From the NCBI GenBank assembly GCA_030998225.1, contig JAPYXD010000727.1, positions 2,976,001 to 3,040,000 on the forward strand: a DNA stretch of 64,000 nt. Reading direction: 5' to 3'. Below the pieces are notes generated by a model. That model did no database searches, was not told where the DNA came from, and worked only from the letters and a program-made list of their open reading frames with translations. Every line of letters begins with the position of its first letter. The first letter of the stretch is position 1. Positions 36,973 through 47,631 of this stretch are shown here, piece after piece. The position numbers and the translations under genes were made by a program. The DNA is from Diplolepis rosae. Its lineage: Eukaryota > Arthropoda > Insecta > Hymenoptera > Diplolepididae.

Positions 36973-38020
36973 GTTAGAAAGGATGTAAAACTGTGTTTCC
37001 ATTATTTCTGGACCCTAAAGCCAATTTGTACATAAACCGAATATAAATATCAATAATTGTTTCATCTTTTTCAAGCCTGTTTTTAAAAGAGCCAAATATA
37101 TAGTAACATACAGACACTTTCGTAAAAACCGTTTTTTTCTGCCTCAGGGGGTATTAAAACGTAAAGATTTGATGAAAATTTCTATATTCATTTTACACAT
37201 AAAAAGAATACTTTCTCATTCATGATGAGAATATAAAAATGAACAAATTGGGAATTTGCGCATTTTTTTTGTGATGAAAAAATGAAATTTGGGGGTCACT
37301 TTTGCATACAATAGTATATTACGTACCTAGGCGCGCATTGTCGTGAGTCTCGTAATTTCCCGAATTGTGTTTTTCATGTTTTCTGCAGGTACATTTTGCA
37401 CTTTTACAGTCCGTCTTACATTTGCACGACACTGATTCTAGCGATTGGTTGGGAATCATTACAGAGTTTATTATCAAGCACAAAATTGGCTAGGAAATCA
37501 CAAAAATCCGTTACACTGGGGCTGGACATTAAGTAAAACCGGAGTCATACCTGTAGAAGTCGTTGGTTCTTTAATTCCCAACCAAACGTTAGTGAAATAT
37601 GCTTTTTTTCTATAGATGATCATTTTTGATATAAATCACAAGGAAGTGTTTCGATGGTAACATTAAAATCACGAGAAAGACAATAGAAAAATTTTTAAAT
37701 GCATTTTTCAACTATAAGTGTTGAAAATTATTGTTTGAAAATATCACGATTATTATTATTTCGGCGCGCTCTATCGATTTAAAAAAAAAGGTCGAAATTG
37801 GAGCTGTACTTCCCAAGATATTGCATTTATTTCCGTTGGTCGCTTTCACGTGGATACAATTCTATGGGAAATTTCCTGCTCTACAACTTTTGTTTGAAAA
37901 CTTTTTCTAGTTGTAAGGACTAAGGTGTTTAGATGATACAGAGTTAAAAAAAACATGCTTGTGACCCTTTTTTATAAACAAAAAAAGTTTGAGCAAGCCT
38001 AGGGCGCGCGATTTGATTGT

Positions 38021-38281
38021 CGCGCTTCGCGCTCCGTTCTTTCTGGACCTTACGCTTCGCGCTCGGTATGTGCTCTTCGCATACATTTAAGTTTATTTCT
38101 TATAATTTATTACTGAAGCTCAAACAAATTTTATAATATTAAAGATGATGTAAATTACTTATTTTCTCAAATTCACTAAAATTTCTTTTTCAGTTTAAGT
38201 GAAACAGGAAATTCAATTTACTTAAGGCTCTATCAGCCTTAAGGAACACATTCTCATCATGGCGCTCTCGCTTCGCGCTCG
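38021..38281. repeat. CTTCGCGCTC repeats
   Basis: The 10-mer CTTCGCGCTC appears at 38025, 38055 and 38268, each in a GC-rich island within AT-rich sequence. Dispersed short repeats of unknown origin. Confidence 0.5.
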
Positions 38282-38626
38282 ATTTTCTGTATACATTTCA
38301 GTAACTTTTGAATAAATGACATGATTAAAATAATTTATTTTCTTCCAAATCTCTCAAAAAGAAAAAACAGTCGTAGACTTTATTTAAGGAAACGATTTTA
38401 CAGAACGTACATTTTGAAACTATACTGTATATTATAAAAGTTTACCGAACTGTGATGCATTCTTTAATATTTGGTACGTCACAAATTATTAGAATAATAT
38501 TAAATAGTCTCCAACTTGTCCATATGTCCCAGCTTTGCTAACAATTGAGTAAAGTTTCTCGAACTATTTTTCTCCGTGTATTCATAAAATTAAGCAAGAT
38601 AATTAATAACATGCACATTTATTTTT

Positions 38627-38889
38627 TATATTCTATGTCGGTTTATTTCTCTTTGAACAAGGCTTTCTTGAATTTGGTCAAGTTTGAAGGTAATCCCTGA
38701 ATATATTGCTCCAGACCCGCTTATGGAAATAATGATTTCATCATTTTTACAATCATAATCAACTCATTCCTTCACAATGAATTTCGCATAAAATAGATGA
38801 ATAATTGACATACACATTTTACTAATTATATCGTTGAAAACAGGACAAATTTTATTTCATGAACAAATTTCGAACGTACAGAAATTATT
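38627..38889. repeat. 270-bp direct repeat, copy 1
   Basis: Matches 42457-42720 along its whole length with scattered substitutions (for example AATGATTTCATCATTTTTAC and ACAAATTTCGAACGTACAGA shared). Both copies lie 5' of ACGACGTA-type repeats, so the pair marks a duplicated element or segment. Non-coding. Confidence 0.65.
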
Positions 38890-38952
38890 ATTAATATTAT
38901 TATAATAATAACAATAATAATAATTATTATTATTATAATGATAAATTATTAT
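38885..38952. repeat. (ATT/AAT)n microsatellite
   Basis: Alternating ATTATT and AATAAT runs, partly self-complementary. Simple sequence. Confidence 0.7.
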
Positions 38953-39054
38953 TAATTATTACAGAAATATATATAAAAACTTTGATCTTAACAAAACATC
39001 AATTTTTCAAAAACGGTACGATTTTAATAAATGACCCTATTTCAATTTCTGATG

Positions 39055-39235
39055 TAGGAAACGACGTAAAAAACTACATAAAAGAAGACGTAGAAACTAC
39101 ATAAGAAACGACGTTAGGAACGATGTAGTTAGCTATGTAGGAACTGACGTTACGTCAGAAATCGGGATAGAAAACGACGTAATTTCTGACGTAGTTTCCT
39201 ATGTCTTTTTCTACGTCGTTTTCTAGGTTCGAAAT
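39055..39235. repeat. ACGACGTA/TACGTCGT inverted-direct repeat array
   Basis: Words such as GAAACGACGTA, AGACGTAGAAACTAC, and in inverted form CTACGTCGTTTTC recur about ten times in 180 bp, first in one orientation and then in the other. A related array occurs at 43081-43205. Confidence 0.55.
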
Positions 39236-39605
39236 TTACCTTTCTATAATTTTAAACAGAGAAATCAGCAAAATAGATAGCATTTCCAGATCAACTTAGT
39301 CATGTCAAGTCTTCCCTAAATGAAAGAAACTTTGCACATTAAGCAACTTTCTTTCTTTTGTTTATTTAATCCAAGTTACTTTTTTCTATTTTGTCAAATT
39401 TTGTGAGACCTACTTTTGACAAACTAAAGCCTAAAATATCAAACTTAAAAATTTTATTTCATCAAAAGATATCCAATTTTGTTTACAAATCTGATAAACA
39501 CTAGAATATAAATTTTTTATCAAGGCGAAGTGCAACATTCACTGATTTAAAAAACTTATTTTTTTTAGTAATGCCAAGATAGTATACAATTGACCCAATA
39601 AGAAA

Positions 39606-39750
39606 TGTACAACAGGCGCGGTATTGCGCCCGTACTGGCAAGTGCGGGCGCAGTGCTGGCAGACAGTACTGGTGCCCACACTGGCATATATCGGTGATGA
39701 TAACGATGTTCTGCACTGGTCTGCCAGTGCTGGTCCCGTACTGGTTGTAC
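39606..39750. repeat. AGTACTGG/AGTGCTGGC repeat block
   Basis: GC-rich island in which CCCGTACTGG, AGTGCTGGC, AGTACTGG and CACACTGGC recur. A similar block with CCCGTACTATGCC and CACTGGC lies at about 42170-42290 in roughly opposite orientation. Overlapping minus-strand open frames here are repeat-driven and not called. Confidence 0.4.
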
Positions 39751-39792
39751 ATAATTTGAAGTTATATCAAGAAACTTTAAGGTAGTTTTCAT

Positions 39793-40436
39793 CCACGAAA
39801 ATTAGACCTCAGGCAAAAATAGATAATTTTGCTTTCAAGAATAGCAATATTATTATTCAAGGCCTATTTTGAAAGAGAAAAGATTATTTTACACAAAAAA
39901 AATTTGAAACACAGAAAAATAATTTTATTAATAAATTTTATTTTTGACCCAACTTTTTTCCTTATCGCTTCTTACCAAATTTAAAAAAATTATGCGATTC
40001 TAATAAATCATGAATCATTTTTTCAGAAAAAAGATTTCCCACAACTTCACTGTTTCTGATTTTTGAAAATAAATTCTTTAATGGCTAAAACCATTAAAAA
40101 AACATTTTCCAAAACGAAATTTTTATAAGAAAATTGCTGAATTTGATAATAATCTATTCATTTTCGAAAATTGGAAATGGTTAAGTTGTTAGGAATCTTT
40201 TTCTTGAAAAAGTGATTTGTAATTTATTAAAATTGCATAATTTTAAAAATTTTTTTTCAAAGCATAAGAAAATAAGTTTGGGCAAAAATAAAATTTATTA
40301 ATAAAATTATTTTTCTGTGTTTTTAATTTTTTTCTTGTAAAATAATCTTTTCTCTTCCAAAATAGCCCTTCAATAATAATATTGCTATTCTTGGAAGCAA
40401 AATTATCTATTTTTGCCTAAGGTCTAATTTTCGTGG
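39793..40436. mobile_element. Complete 640-bp palindromic element
   Basis: The left arm CCACGAAAATTAGACCTCAG is mirrored by a right arm ending AAGGTCTAATTTTCGTGG, and the inverted homology continues for roughly 300 bp per arm (GAAACACAGAAAAATAATTT in both). No coding capacity. Related truncated copies lie at 31110-31671 and, more weakly, around 45940-46180. Confidence 0.65.
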
Positions 40437-40478
40437 ATCAACTACGTTAACTCTGCTTTATTCACTGAAATGAATATA

Positions 40479-41244
40479 CAGTAAAACCCCATTTATCGCA
40501 ACACCCGTTTATCGCAACTCCCGTTTATTGCAACTTGTCTCTCCCGTTTATCGCAATAAACTTTACCATTTTTTTCTCCCTCTTATTAGTAGAAAGAGTG
40601 GTCACGTGATTCTTAAGGATAGGCGGGAATACCCCTCACTTTTAAATTTGTGATGCATATATTTATATGAATTTTCATATATTAGGGATATATGAAATAT
40701 ATTGTTTATATGATATGAAACTATCGTTTATGTATATATTGCTACGTATTTGTGTTTTATATGTAACAGAAAAATATATAAATTTTTCACAGTTCAATGT
40801 ATATTATTATGACAAATTATAGCATGAATTGTGCCTAGTACAGCAATCGCTTTACCAATTGCGAATCAATTGTTTTACAAAATGCGGGAATATTTCTACT
40901 GGAAAAAATTCAATCATGCATTCGAAAATTATGAGAGAAATATGTAAGCTTTAAAGTAATTAAAATGTATTGTTTGTACTAGTCGTTTACGTACCATCGT
41001 TCGATTCCACGTTTTCACTCATTTATAATTGCACATATAATGACAATAAAAAAACGCATTCGAGGTTATTGGAACACGACTGTAAACAATGATAAACAGC
41101 GAAAGCGCGTGAAACTATTCATTTAGGCGCATGTGCTGATAATCAGTTGTTCAAGCTGGTGGCGAAGAAGTGGGAACCCCTCCGTTTTTGCGATAAACGG
41201 GAGGCATTTGATTGGAAGGTGTTGCGATAAACGGGGTTTTACTG
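40479..41244. mobile_element. pogo/Tigger-like MITE
   Basis: Starts CAGTAAAACCCCATTTATCG and ends CGGGGTTTTACTG, with TA duplicated (40477-40478 and 41245-41246). The TIR CAGTAAAACCCCG is characteristic of pogo/Tigger elements. The subterminal word CCCGTTTATCGCAA repeats about four times at the left and twice inverted at the right. 766 bp, no transposase, so non-autonomous. Confidence 0.78.
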
Positions 41245-42456
41245 TACTTGGAATTAGAATGAATAATTCAATTCTATAAAATTCACTTAAATTCAATACA
41301 CCAAAACAATTCAGGTTAGTGATAAGAATTGTAGTTAAAATAGTAGGAGTTTTTTTACATATGTTCAATTGAAGCGAATTTCATAAATCGCAAGTGAATT
41401 CCATAAAATTCAATTATTCATTTCGTATCCGAGTCCAAGTATATATTCATAATTGAACTTACCATGTACAACGAAGAGTATTCAATTTATCCTGGGCAAG
41501 ACGAAGCTCAGCGAACCAAATTTGTAAAAAAACGCGATACCAAATATCTTGCAACAGCAAAACATAAAGGAGACCATTGTGCACAGATCGGATACCGACG
41601 CAATACCAACTAAAGAAGTACCCCCTGTCCGTGTGAAGCGAGTAGGGAGAGGCGGCGGCGCGCGCTGCCTTTGTTTCTTTCTCATCGCTCTTGCATGCGA
41701 GAACGACTCATCCCACTTCTCCTTATTTTTACTAAGAAACAACTCTTTTTTTCCGATATTTTGGAAAAAATATGCCTAAAGTAGGCTTTTAAAAGATCGT
41801 GTAAAATTTTATAAGCATTTGAACACTTCAAAGTTACTTTCAGTAAAATTTGATGCCAATAAATGTTCAAAATTTGAATCAATATATGTTTTCCTATTCA
41901 AATTTCCATACTTTTTTCAATTTTGTACATTTAAAAAATTTGCAGTCAGAGATGTTTTCTATTAAGAAGATATAAACATAAAATTTCTACATCAATTTCT
42001 TATTTCTCACCCAAGAAAAAGAAAATACTGAAATGATTTTTCATAAATCCGTTTAAAAACGTCGTTATCATTTAGCATGGTGCCCATATGGTGCCACTAT
42101 TGAGCCGGCGCTTGGCATAAGTACGGAAAGTACGGGCTAGCCATCATTCAGTTTGTGTGCATTGGGCCTGAGTTATTAAGCCAACGCTGCCATGCCGCTG
42201 CTGGTCTTCCGACACTGGCGTAGTGCTATGCCTGTATTATAGCCCGTACTATGCCTGCCAACTGGCATTACAGGCGCAGTAATACGACCGTTGTATATAC
42301 GAGCGTATGTACAAAATTTCCGATTGGGGATATCTTAATTTGTTTTCCTTCATATCACGTTAATTTAATTGGAACGAACTTCGTCTACTAAATAAAGTTT
42401 CCTTATCTACATTAATAAAACTAATTAAGATAATTAAAAACAAGGGCATTCATTTC
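41245..42456. other. Intergenic, no firm gene
   Basis: Contains a GC-rich patch at about 41620-41690 (GAGGCGGCGGCGCGCGCTGCC) with overlapping open frames on both strands that show no protein motif, and a GTACTATGCC/CACTGGC repeat block at about 42170-42290. Nothing else was recognised. Confidence 0.4.
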
Positions 42457-42720
42457 TTATATTCACGATCGGTTTATTTCTCTTTGGACAGGGCTTTATT
42501 GAATTTGGTCTGGTTTAAAGGTTTCCCTGAACATATTGCTCAAGCCACGTCCATGGAAATAATGATTTCATCATTTTTACAATCATAATCAACTCATTAC
42601 ATCACAATGAATTTCTCGAAAAATAGATGAATAATTGAAACATACACATTTTACTAATTATATCGTTAAAAATAGGACAAATTTTATTTCATGAACAAAT
42701 TTCGAACGTACAGAAATTAC
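42457..42720. repeat. 270-bp direct repeat, copy 2
   Basis: Second copy of the segment at 38627-38889, same strand, with substitutions and small indels. Non-coding. Confidence 0.65.
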
Positions 42721-43080
42721 TAATATGTATTTGTTACAATTTGCTTACATTTTATTAGCTATGTACACAAAATGTCAAGAGCTTACTTTACGGTTTCCGT
42801 ATTGCCTTTTGAAGGTGAACCGAGTTTTAATTTAATTTTACTCTTGTACTTATTTTACGATTTAACTTTTACTTTAATGAAACATTAGTCTTCCAATAAA
42901 ATATATCAAAAATACAGAAAAATAAATTTGTTTTGCCCATTCTTCAAATACTAGGAAAACCCACTGTCTATCATTATATTCTTTTAAAATTATTTATTTA
43001 AAAACAAAGAAGAGATTATTATTATTACATATGCAATTCAGGTTCATAAATATTAGATTTATAAATGTAAAAAAGAGGTT

Positions 43081-43205
43081 TTGAAAACGACGTTGAGAAA
43101 CTACGTCGGAAATTACGTCGTTTCCTATTCCAGTTTCTGAGGTTGTTTTCTATTTAGTTTCCAACATGGTTTCTTACCTTTTTTTTATGTATTCTCCTAC
43201 ATAGT
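43081..43205. repeat. ACGACGT/ACGTCGT repeat block
   Basis: GAAAACGACGTTGAGAAACT followed by inverted words CTACGTCGGAAATTACGTCG. It resembles the array at 39055-39235 and follows copy 2 of the 270-bp repeat as that one follows copy 1. Confidence 0.5.
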
Positions 43206-43404
43206 TTCTCATATAACATATATAAAATCATACAATTGCATTCACACCATTCAGCCGTAGCCAATCATATTTCCTATCACAAATACACTTAAATATACAA
43301 CCTTGCAAATATAAACCTAATAACTAAAACTTATATTATAGGACGATACGCTTTCGCCGAATCACGCACACGCTCGCTTACAATCCTGAGACATAAAACT
43401 TGGA

Positions 43405-43664
43405 ACTGGGATTCGAGCCCAGGTCTTTCGATTGCCGGTCGACTGCTCTAACCATTGAGTTTGAAATTTTTGTCACTGCCTACATTATCGAAGGTTCACT
43501 AGTCGCGTATCAGATAAGATACGTTGTCGAGAGGTGTCCTCGTAGACAATTTCAAACTCTTATATCGCAAATAATGCAATTGAAATCCATATTTAAAGAA
43601 ATTGAAAATCTTTCTGTGGGAAAAAAGACGCTTTCGACTGCGCTGGGATTCGAGCCCAGGTATA
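43405..43664 (-). mobile_element. tRNA-headed SINE remnants (two truncated copies, minus)
   Basis: On the minus strand a partial tRNA-like head (anticodon-to-T-arm part) lies at 43405-43455. A second copy's body plus half of its T arm (TGGGATTCGAGCCCAGG) lies at 43456-43664. Body words such as GATACGTTGTCGA and GAGGTGTCCTCGTAGACAA match the plus-strand copies at 44100 and 46307. Both heads are incomplete. Confidence 0.6.
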
Positions 43665-44099
43665 TTCCGTAAAGGCGGTGATCCTAATTTATGACACAGT
43701 TCAAACATCTTTACAAAGATCTATACATGTCCACGATGACTTTTATTACTCCCGAACTTGGATTTTAAATTGTCCCGGTCGAATTTTATTGATCTCAAAC
43801 TAAGAGATTTTCAGAATTAAATTGGAAATACCGTACTGAACTATTGTCGCGAGACCGGTGATAATTCCGAAGGAAAATTTAAGAGACGAACCAGACGGAG
43901 AATTAACTGCTCGCTCTTGTTGTGGGCCTCTTTTATATTTCTCCATACAAATTGATGGTTAGCGTAAATCGTGACGCAGTCATATTTTCTCAGAGGAGAA
44001 GGGGCCCTAAACTGCTCTCTACTTCCCCTACTCCTTATTCCCCTTTATCGATTTTGGTTGGTCTAACGAAATATTTTTATTTATTTGGAAATCTTTTAC

Positions 44100-44345
44100 G
44101 CCTGTGTAGTTCAGTGGTTAGAGCAGTCGACCGGGCAATCGAAAGACCTGGGCTCGAATCCCAGTGCAGTTGAAAGCGTCTTTTTTTCCACAAAAAGATT
44201 TTCAAATTTTTTAAATATTTCATTTCAATTGCATTATTTGCGATATAAGAGTTTGAAATTGTCTACGAGGACACCTGTCAACAACGTATCCTATCTGATA
44301 CGCCACTAGTGAACCTCCGATAATGTAGGCAGTGACAAAGAAAAT
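44100..44345 (+). mobile_element. tRNA-derived SINE, copy with intact head
   Basis: The head (44100-44173) has an A box TAGTTCAGTGGTTAGAGC and B box GGGCTCGAATCCC in a 5-bp T stem. Acceptor strands GCCTGTG and TGCAGTC pair at 6 of 7 positions. The anticodon arm does not fold properly, so it is a SINE head rather than a tRNA gene. A T run follows at about 44180. The body ends near GAGGACACCTGTC and GGCAGTGACA. The 45 bp upstream are shared with the 46307 copy. Confidence 0.65.
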
Positions 44346-44555
44346 TGTAAACTCACCTAATTAATTTGAATTTAGAAAATATGTTATCATAACTATGGCA
44401 AACCTTTAAATTAAATAAACAAATTTTTTAAACGAAAAATACCTACAGTTTTTCAAAAATATATTTCTTTCTTTTAAAAAATTGTTTTTTTTGGTTTAAT
44501 AGTACATTATGTGCCTAGGCGCATAATGAGGGTTATTACGCGACGAGCGACAATA

Positions 44556-44641
44556 CTCGCAGGAGATCGAAGCCAAGGCGTAGTCGAAGCGTAGGTGAGA
44601 CGTAGTTGAGGCAAAGTCGAGACGAAGTCGAGGCGCGATCA
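44556..44641. repeat. Degenerate minisatellite, unit about GTCGAGGCGTA
   Basis: Successive words GATCGAAGCCAAGGCGTA, GTCGAAGCGTA, GTGAGACGTA, GTTGAGGCAAA, GTCGAGACGAA and GTCGAGGCG form a degenerate 10-11-bp tandem array. It lies between two CGAG/GCGAG phrases in a region related to 37330 (GCCTAGGCGC... GTCTCGTAATT). Confidence 0.5.
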
Positions 44642-45024
44642 GTCCTGCGAGCATTTTAAGCGAGTCTCGTAATTACCCGGATTGTGTGCATTGGCTCATA
44701 TTCTATTTTTTGTGACTTCGGCGCATTTACGAGTGTTTATGCGTACACTCGAATCCAATTTGATAAGGTCGAAATTACCATGATTCTCGTCCATCTCACA
44801 TGATATTTCGCGAATACTTCCGGCCATTTTGATTTTCTCGATCTTGTGTAGTAGTAGCGTATTGTAACAGAGCATGCGCAGTTCAAATGTACAAGGCTTT
44901 GTCAGTACGGTGCCAACGCAGTACGAAGAAGAAGAAGATTACGCTCCGCTGTATGGTTATAGGCACATGCGCAGTTGAATTTTTACTTTACATTCCTCTC
45001 TATCTTAATACACAACATTACGTT

Positions 45025-45154
45025 ACATCAGAAAGATGGGAAAAAGTCATAGCTTCAGATGGGCAATACTTTGAATAATACTATTGTACATGTTTTTCTT
45101 AAATAAACGTTCATATTTTGTAAAAAAGCCGCACGAATTAAGTCGTAGATCCAA
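45025..45154 (+). pseudogene. Mariner 3' end fragment
   Basis: Encodes the transposase C-terminal peptide RWEKVIASDGQYFE, then the mariner 3' UTR and a terminal repeat CCGCACGAATTAAGTCGTAG ending GATCCAA. This is the same family as the mariner at 47640-49759. Everything 5' of the last 15 codons is missing. Confidence 0.7.
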
Positions 45155-45579
45155 AACTATAATAATAACTGTTGAGTTAACTCTATAACAGTTGATTAAA
45201 CATTTTCTTCATAATATTAACACTTGGACGTTAAACATACCTAAATTGATTAAACTTTACAATTCGTTATTGAATGAATACGCAACAAAATTTAAATTTT
45301 CTCCAAAAGCCACTATGTCCCAGCTTTACTCAACTTTTGCTTAAATTTTCACAAATGAATTTTTTCCGTGTGAAAGTGGAAAGATTAAGGCAAAGTTGTG
45401 ACGTTGTATAAGTGGAAAAAATACAAATAATGACTAATATTTTCATTCCTAGAGATAAAGTGTCGCAATTCTAGCAAATATTGGGACTATTTTTGGTTTA
45501 TATAACGACAGTCCAGTTTCCTGAATCACACCTATATTTGTGATTCAACTGAGAAAGTGTATTTCGTCAACTTTGTAAA

Positions 45580-47631
45580 GATGAAGATTCTTATAACTAT
45601 CTTCATCTGTATTTCTATATCTTCAGCTGGGTCTACTGGTAAATATAAAAAATTAATATTTTATTTTAACATTTACATGAAGACTCCTATAATTATCTTT
45701 ATCTGTATTTCTATACCTTGAGGTCAGCCTACTGGCAAATATAAAAAAATTATATTTTATTTTAAAATTTACACACATTTTAAACAATTTTTGTGTTGAA
45801 CAATGTTTACTAATATAAAAGGTCAGTTAGGGTTGTTGTCATGTGGAAAAACAGGTCTCTGGAGAAAAACTTTTTCTATGATTTTAAAAGTCGAAATTAT
45901 ATTCTTAGTTGTGTTTTATAAAAGAAAATATGTGTTTTTTATGAAAAAATTTAAAACGCACGAAAAATAATACTTTTAATAATGTTTTTTGTAACAGAGT
46001 TTTTTCTTACTATCGCTTCATACCATTTACTAAATAATTATTGAATTTTCATAAAACATGGCTTATTTTTTTGCAAAAAATATTTTCTGCAATTCTTCAA
46101 TTTCTCATAATAAGTAAAAAAATCTTCAAATATATTTATTTTATAAAAATAAATCGTATTTTTAAACATTTTTTTTAATGATTCAGGTCTTTGAAAATCG
46201 TATCAAAACAAATTATCTTTGGTTAAACGAAACAAATTCTTTGTTTGATCCAACGAAATTTTGGTTGGTCTAACGAAATATTTTTATTTATTTGGAAATA
46301 TTTTACGCCTGTGTAGTTCAGTGGTTAGAGCAGTCGACCGGGCAATCGAAAGACCTGGGCTCGAATCCCAGTGCAGTCGAAAGCGTCTTTTTTTCCACAG
46401 AAAGATTTTCAAATTCTTTAAATATTTTCTGATTTTTATTTCTGATATTTATTTTTTATTTCTTTAAATATTGAATTCATTTGCATTATTTGCGATATAA
46501 GAGTTTGAAATTTTCTACGAGGACACCTGTCGACAACGTATCCTATCTGATACGCGACTAGTGATCCTCTGATAATGTAAGCAGAGACAACAATTTCAAA
46601 CTCACCTAATTCATTTTTATTTATAAAATTAATAAATTCAGTCTTGGTAAACGTAGAACTATCAAAAAACCTTTAAACGACAGAATATAAAATATAGTTT
46701 AAGTATCATAAAGACAGGGCGTACAGATCATTTGAAAATACATAAAGTTAGTTATATATATGTACAATTAAGATTCATCAAAAATTTTATTTGCAGGAAT
46801 CTAATCGTTACAGATTTTTTTTTTCTTTAACACTATTAGAACACATCCATCATAACACACAAAACTTTCACACATATTGGGTAACAACAATTCTAACGAC
46901 CGATAATACTACAGTCGAAATCCGAATTCTTTTATTCGGCCCTCACAAGAGATGACGTCATATCTTTAGTGCGTCTGCGCGTGAATATACGCTTGTATGT
47001 GCAAGCGAGTATGAGTCTGCACATACGCAACATAAAATATACCTCTCATAGAGGGGGCCTGGAGGAGGCCATCGTTATCTTTAGAGTTCCCAGAATTTCC
47101 CCTAACTTCAAACTTCGGAGTACGAAACTTATTGGATTTGGATATGAACTGTTTACCCCTTTAGAACTCTACCCTGCCGGCGTGCCCTACTGCGTCAACA
47201 AATAGATCTCTACGCTTGAAGTTTTCAAAATTGACGCCCTAGTGTACTTCTGGTGTTGCTTAAGCAATATAAAATTTTTTACGTAACCTATGAATTGCAT
47301 CATGCTGTAACTTCTTCATCTTTTTACAGGATCCAACTCATCGCTATTTGAAAGTAAAGTAGTAGGTGGTTTCCTATCGGGTGGAGATTTTGAAGTAAAA
47401 TACATAGGTTACATAGTAATAGAATCAAGTCGCAAACGCATGAACGCGGCAACTTTTATTAATGAACGCAATTGTTTAATTCCAAAGGAGCGGGCTAAAA
47501 TGATAGCAAACCGAAGACAAAATTATCTTGTACAGACTCCAGTATCTAATGGAGAAGAAACATATTCTATTGAAAAAATGTTATATATAGACACAAACGA
47601 TGCCATAGCAGCGTATTGGGCAGTTGTAAGA
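45580..47631 (+). CDS. Secreted trypsin-like protein, N-terminal two exons (partial gene)
   Basis: Exon 1 (45580-45637) encodes a signal peptide, MKILITIFICISISSAGST. Exon 2 (47330-47631; acceptor TTTTTACAG, donor AGA|GTAAGT) joins in phase and gives 100 more residues. They contain KVVGG, like the N-terminus of a trypsin-type chain, and a YSIEKMLYIDTNDAIA stretch resembling the segment around the catalytic Asp (TND-A). Where the catalytic AAHC should lie the sequence reads NAATFINERNC, so it would be a non-catalytic serine-protease homologue. The rest of the gene is not found downstream with confidence; a mariner occupies the next intron. The assignment to S1 homologues is tentative; secretion is better supported. 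Confidence 0.5.
45677..45736 (+). pseudogene. Decayed duplicate of the leader exon
   Basis: About 100 bp after exon 1 a near copy reads MKTPIIIFICISIP, then a TGA stop, with the donor changed from GGTAAAT to GGCAAAT. The flanking intron sequence (AATATAAAAA, ATTTTATTTTAA) is duplicated too, so this is a short tandem duplication of leader exon plus intron. Confidence 0.6.
46307..46600 (+). mobile_element. tRNA-derived SINE, second plus copy
   Basis: The head is identical to the 44100 copy through the A box, the B box and the 3' acceptor strand, followed by CGTCTTTTTTTCC. The body has a short extra stretch (TTTCTGATTTTTATTTCTGA) and then the common words GTTTGAAATT, CTACGAGGACACCTGTC and GATACGCGACTAG. 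Upstream the shared phrase TTGGTTGGTCTAACGAAATA shows the mobile unit is larger than the tRNA-headed part. Lies in intron 1 of the 45580 gene. Confidence 0.65.

Larger units (their letters stand above)
36899..38626. other. Repeat-rich region without genes
   Basis: Contains a hammerhead-like core (36944-36972), an inverted pair GGTTGGGAAT/ATTCCCAACC bounding 37446-37577, repeats of CTTCGCGCTC (38021-38067 and 38262-38281), and a CACGG-type right end at about 38540-38580. A phrase near 37045-37080 (AATATCAATAATTGTTTC) recurs at about 49960. No coding sequence was recognised. Confidence 0.45.
44346..45579. other. Intergenic, with a minisatellite and a mariner fragment
   Basis: Apart from the GTCGAGGCG-type array and the mariner 3' fragment annotated separately, and a CACGG-type right end at about 45310-45373, the stretch holds no gene I can support. 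The leader-exon gene begins at 45580. Confidence 0.45.

Noticed and set aside
39501..39792. Overlapping minus ORFs with GHQYCLPAL-type peptides
   Set aside because: They arise from the AGTACTGG/AGTGCTGGC repeat; different frames of the same repeat stay open.
41549..41779. ORF over the GC-rich patch (RVGRGGGARC)
   Set aside because: Low-complexity translation of GGCGGCGGCGCGCG; the opposite strand is also open.
44100..44173. A functional tRNA gene
   Set aside because: A and B boxes and acceptor stem are good, but the anticodon arm (GTCGACCGGGCAATCGAAAG) does not give a 5-bp stem with a 7-base loop, and the same head occurs in repeats; it is a SINE head.
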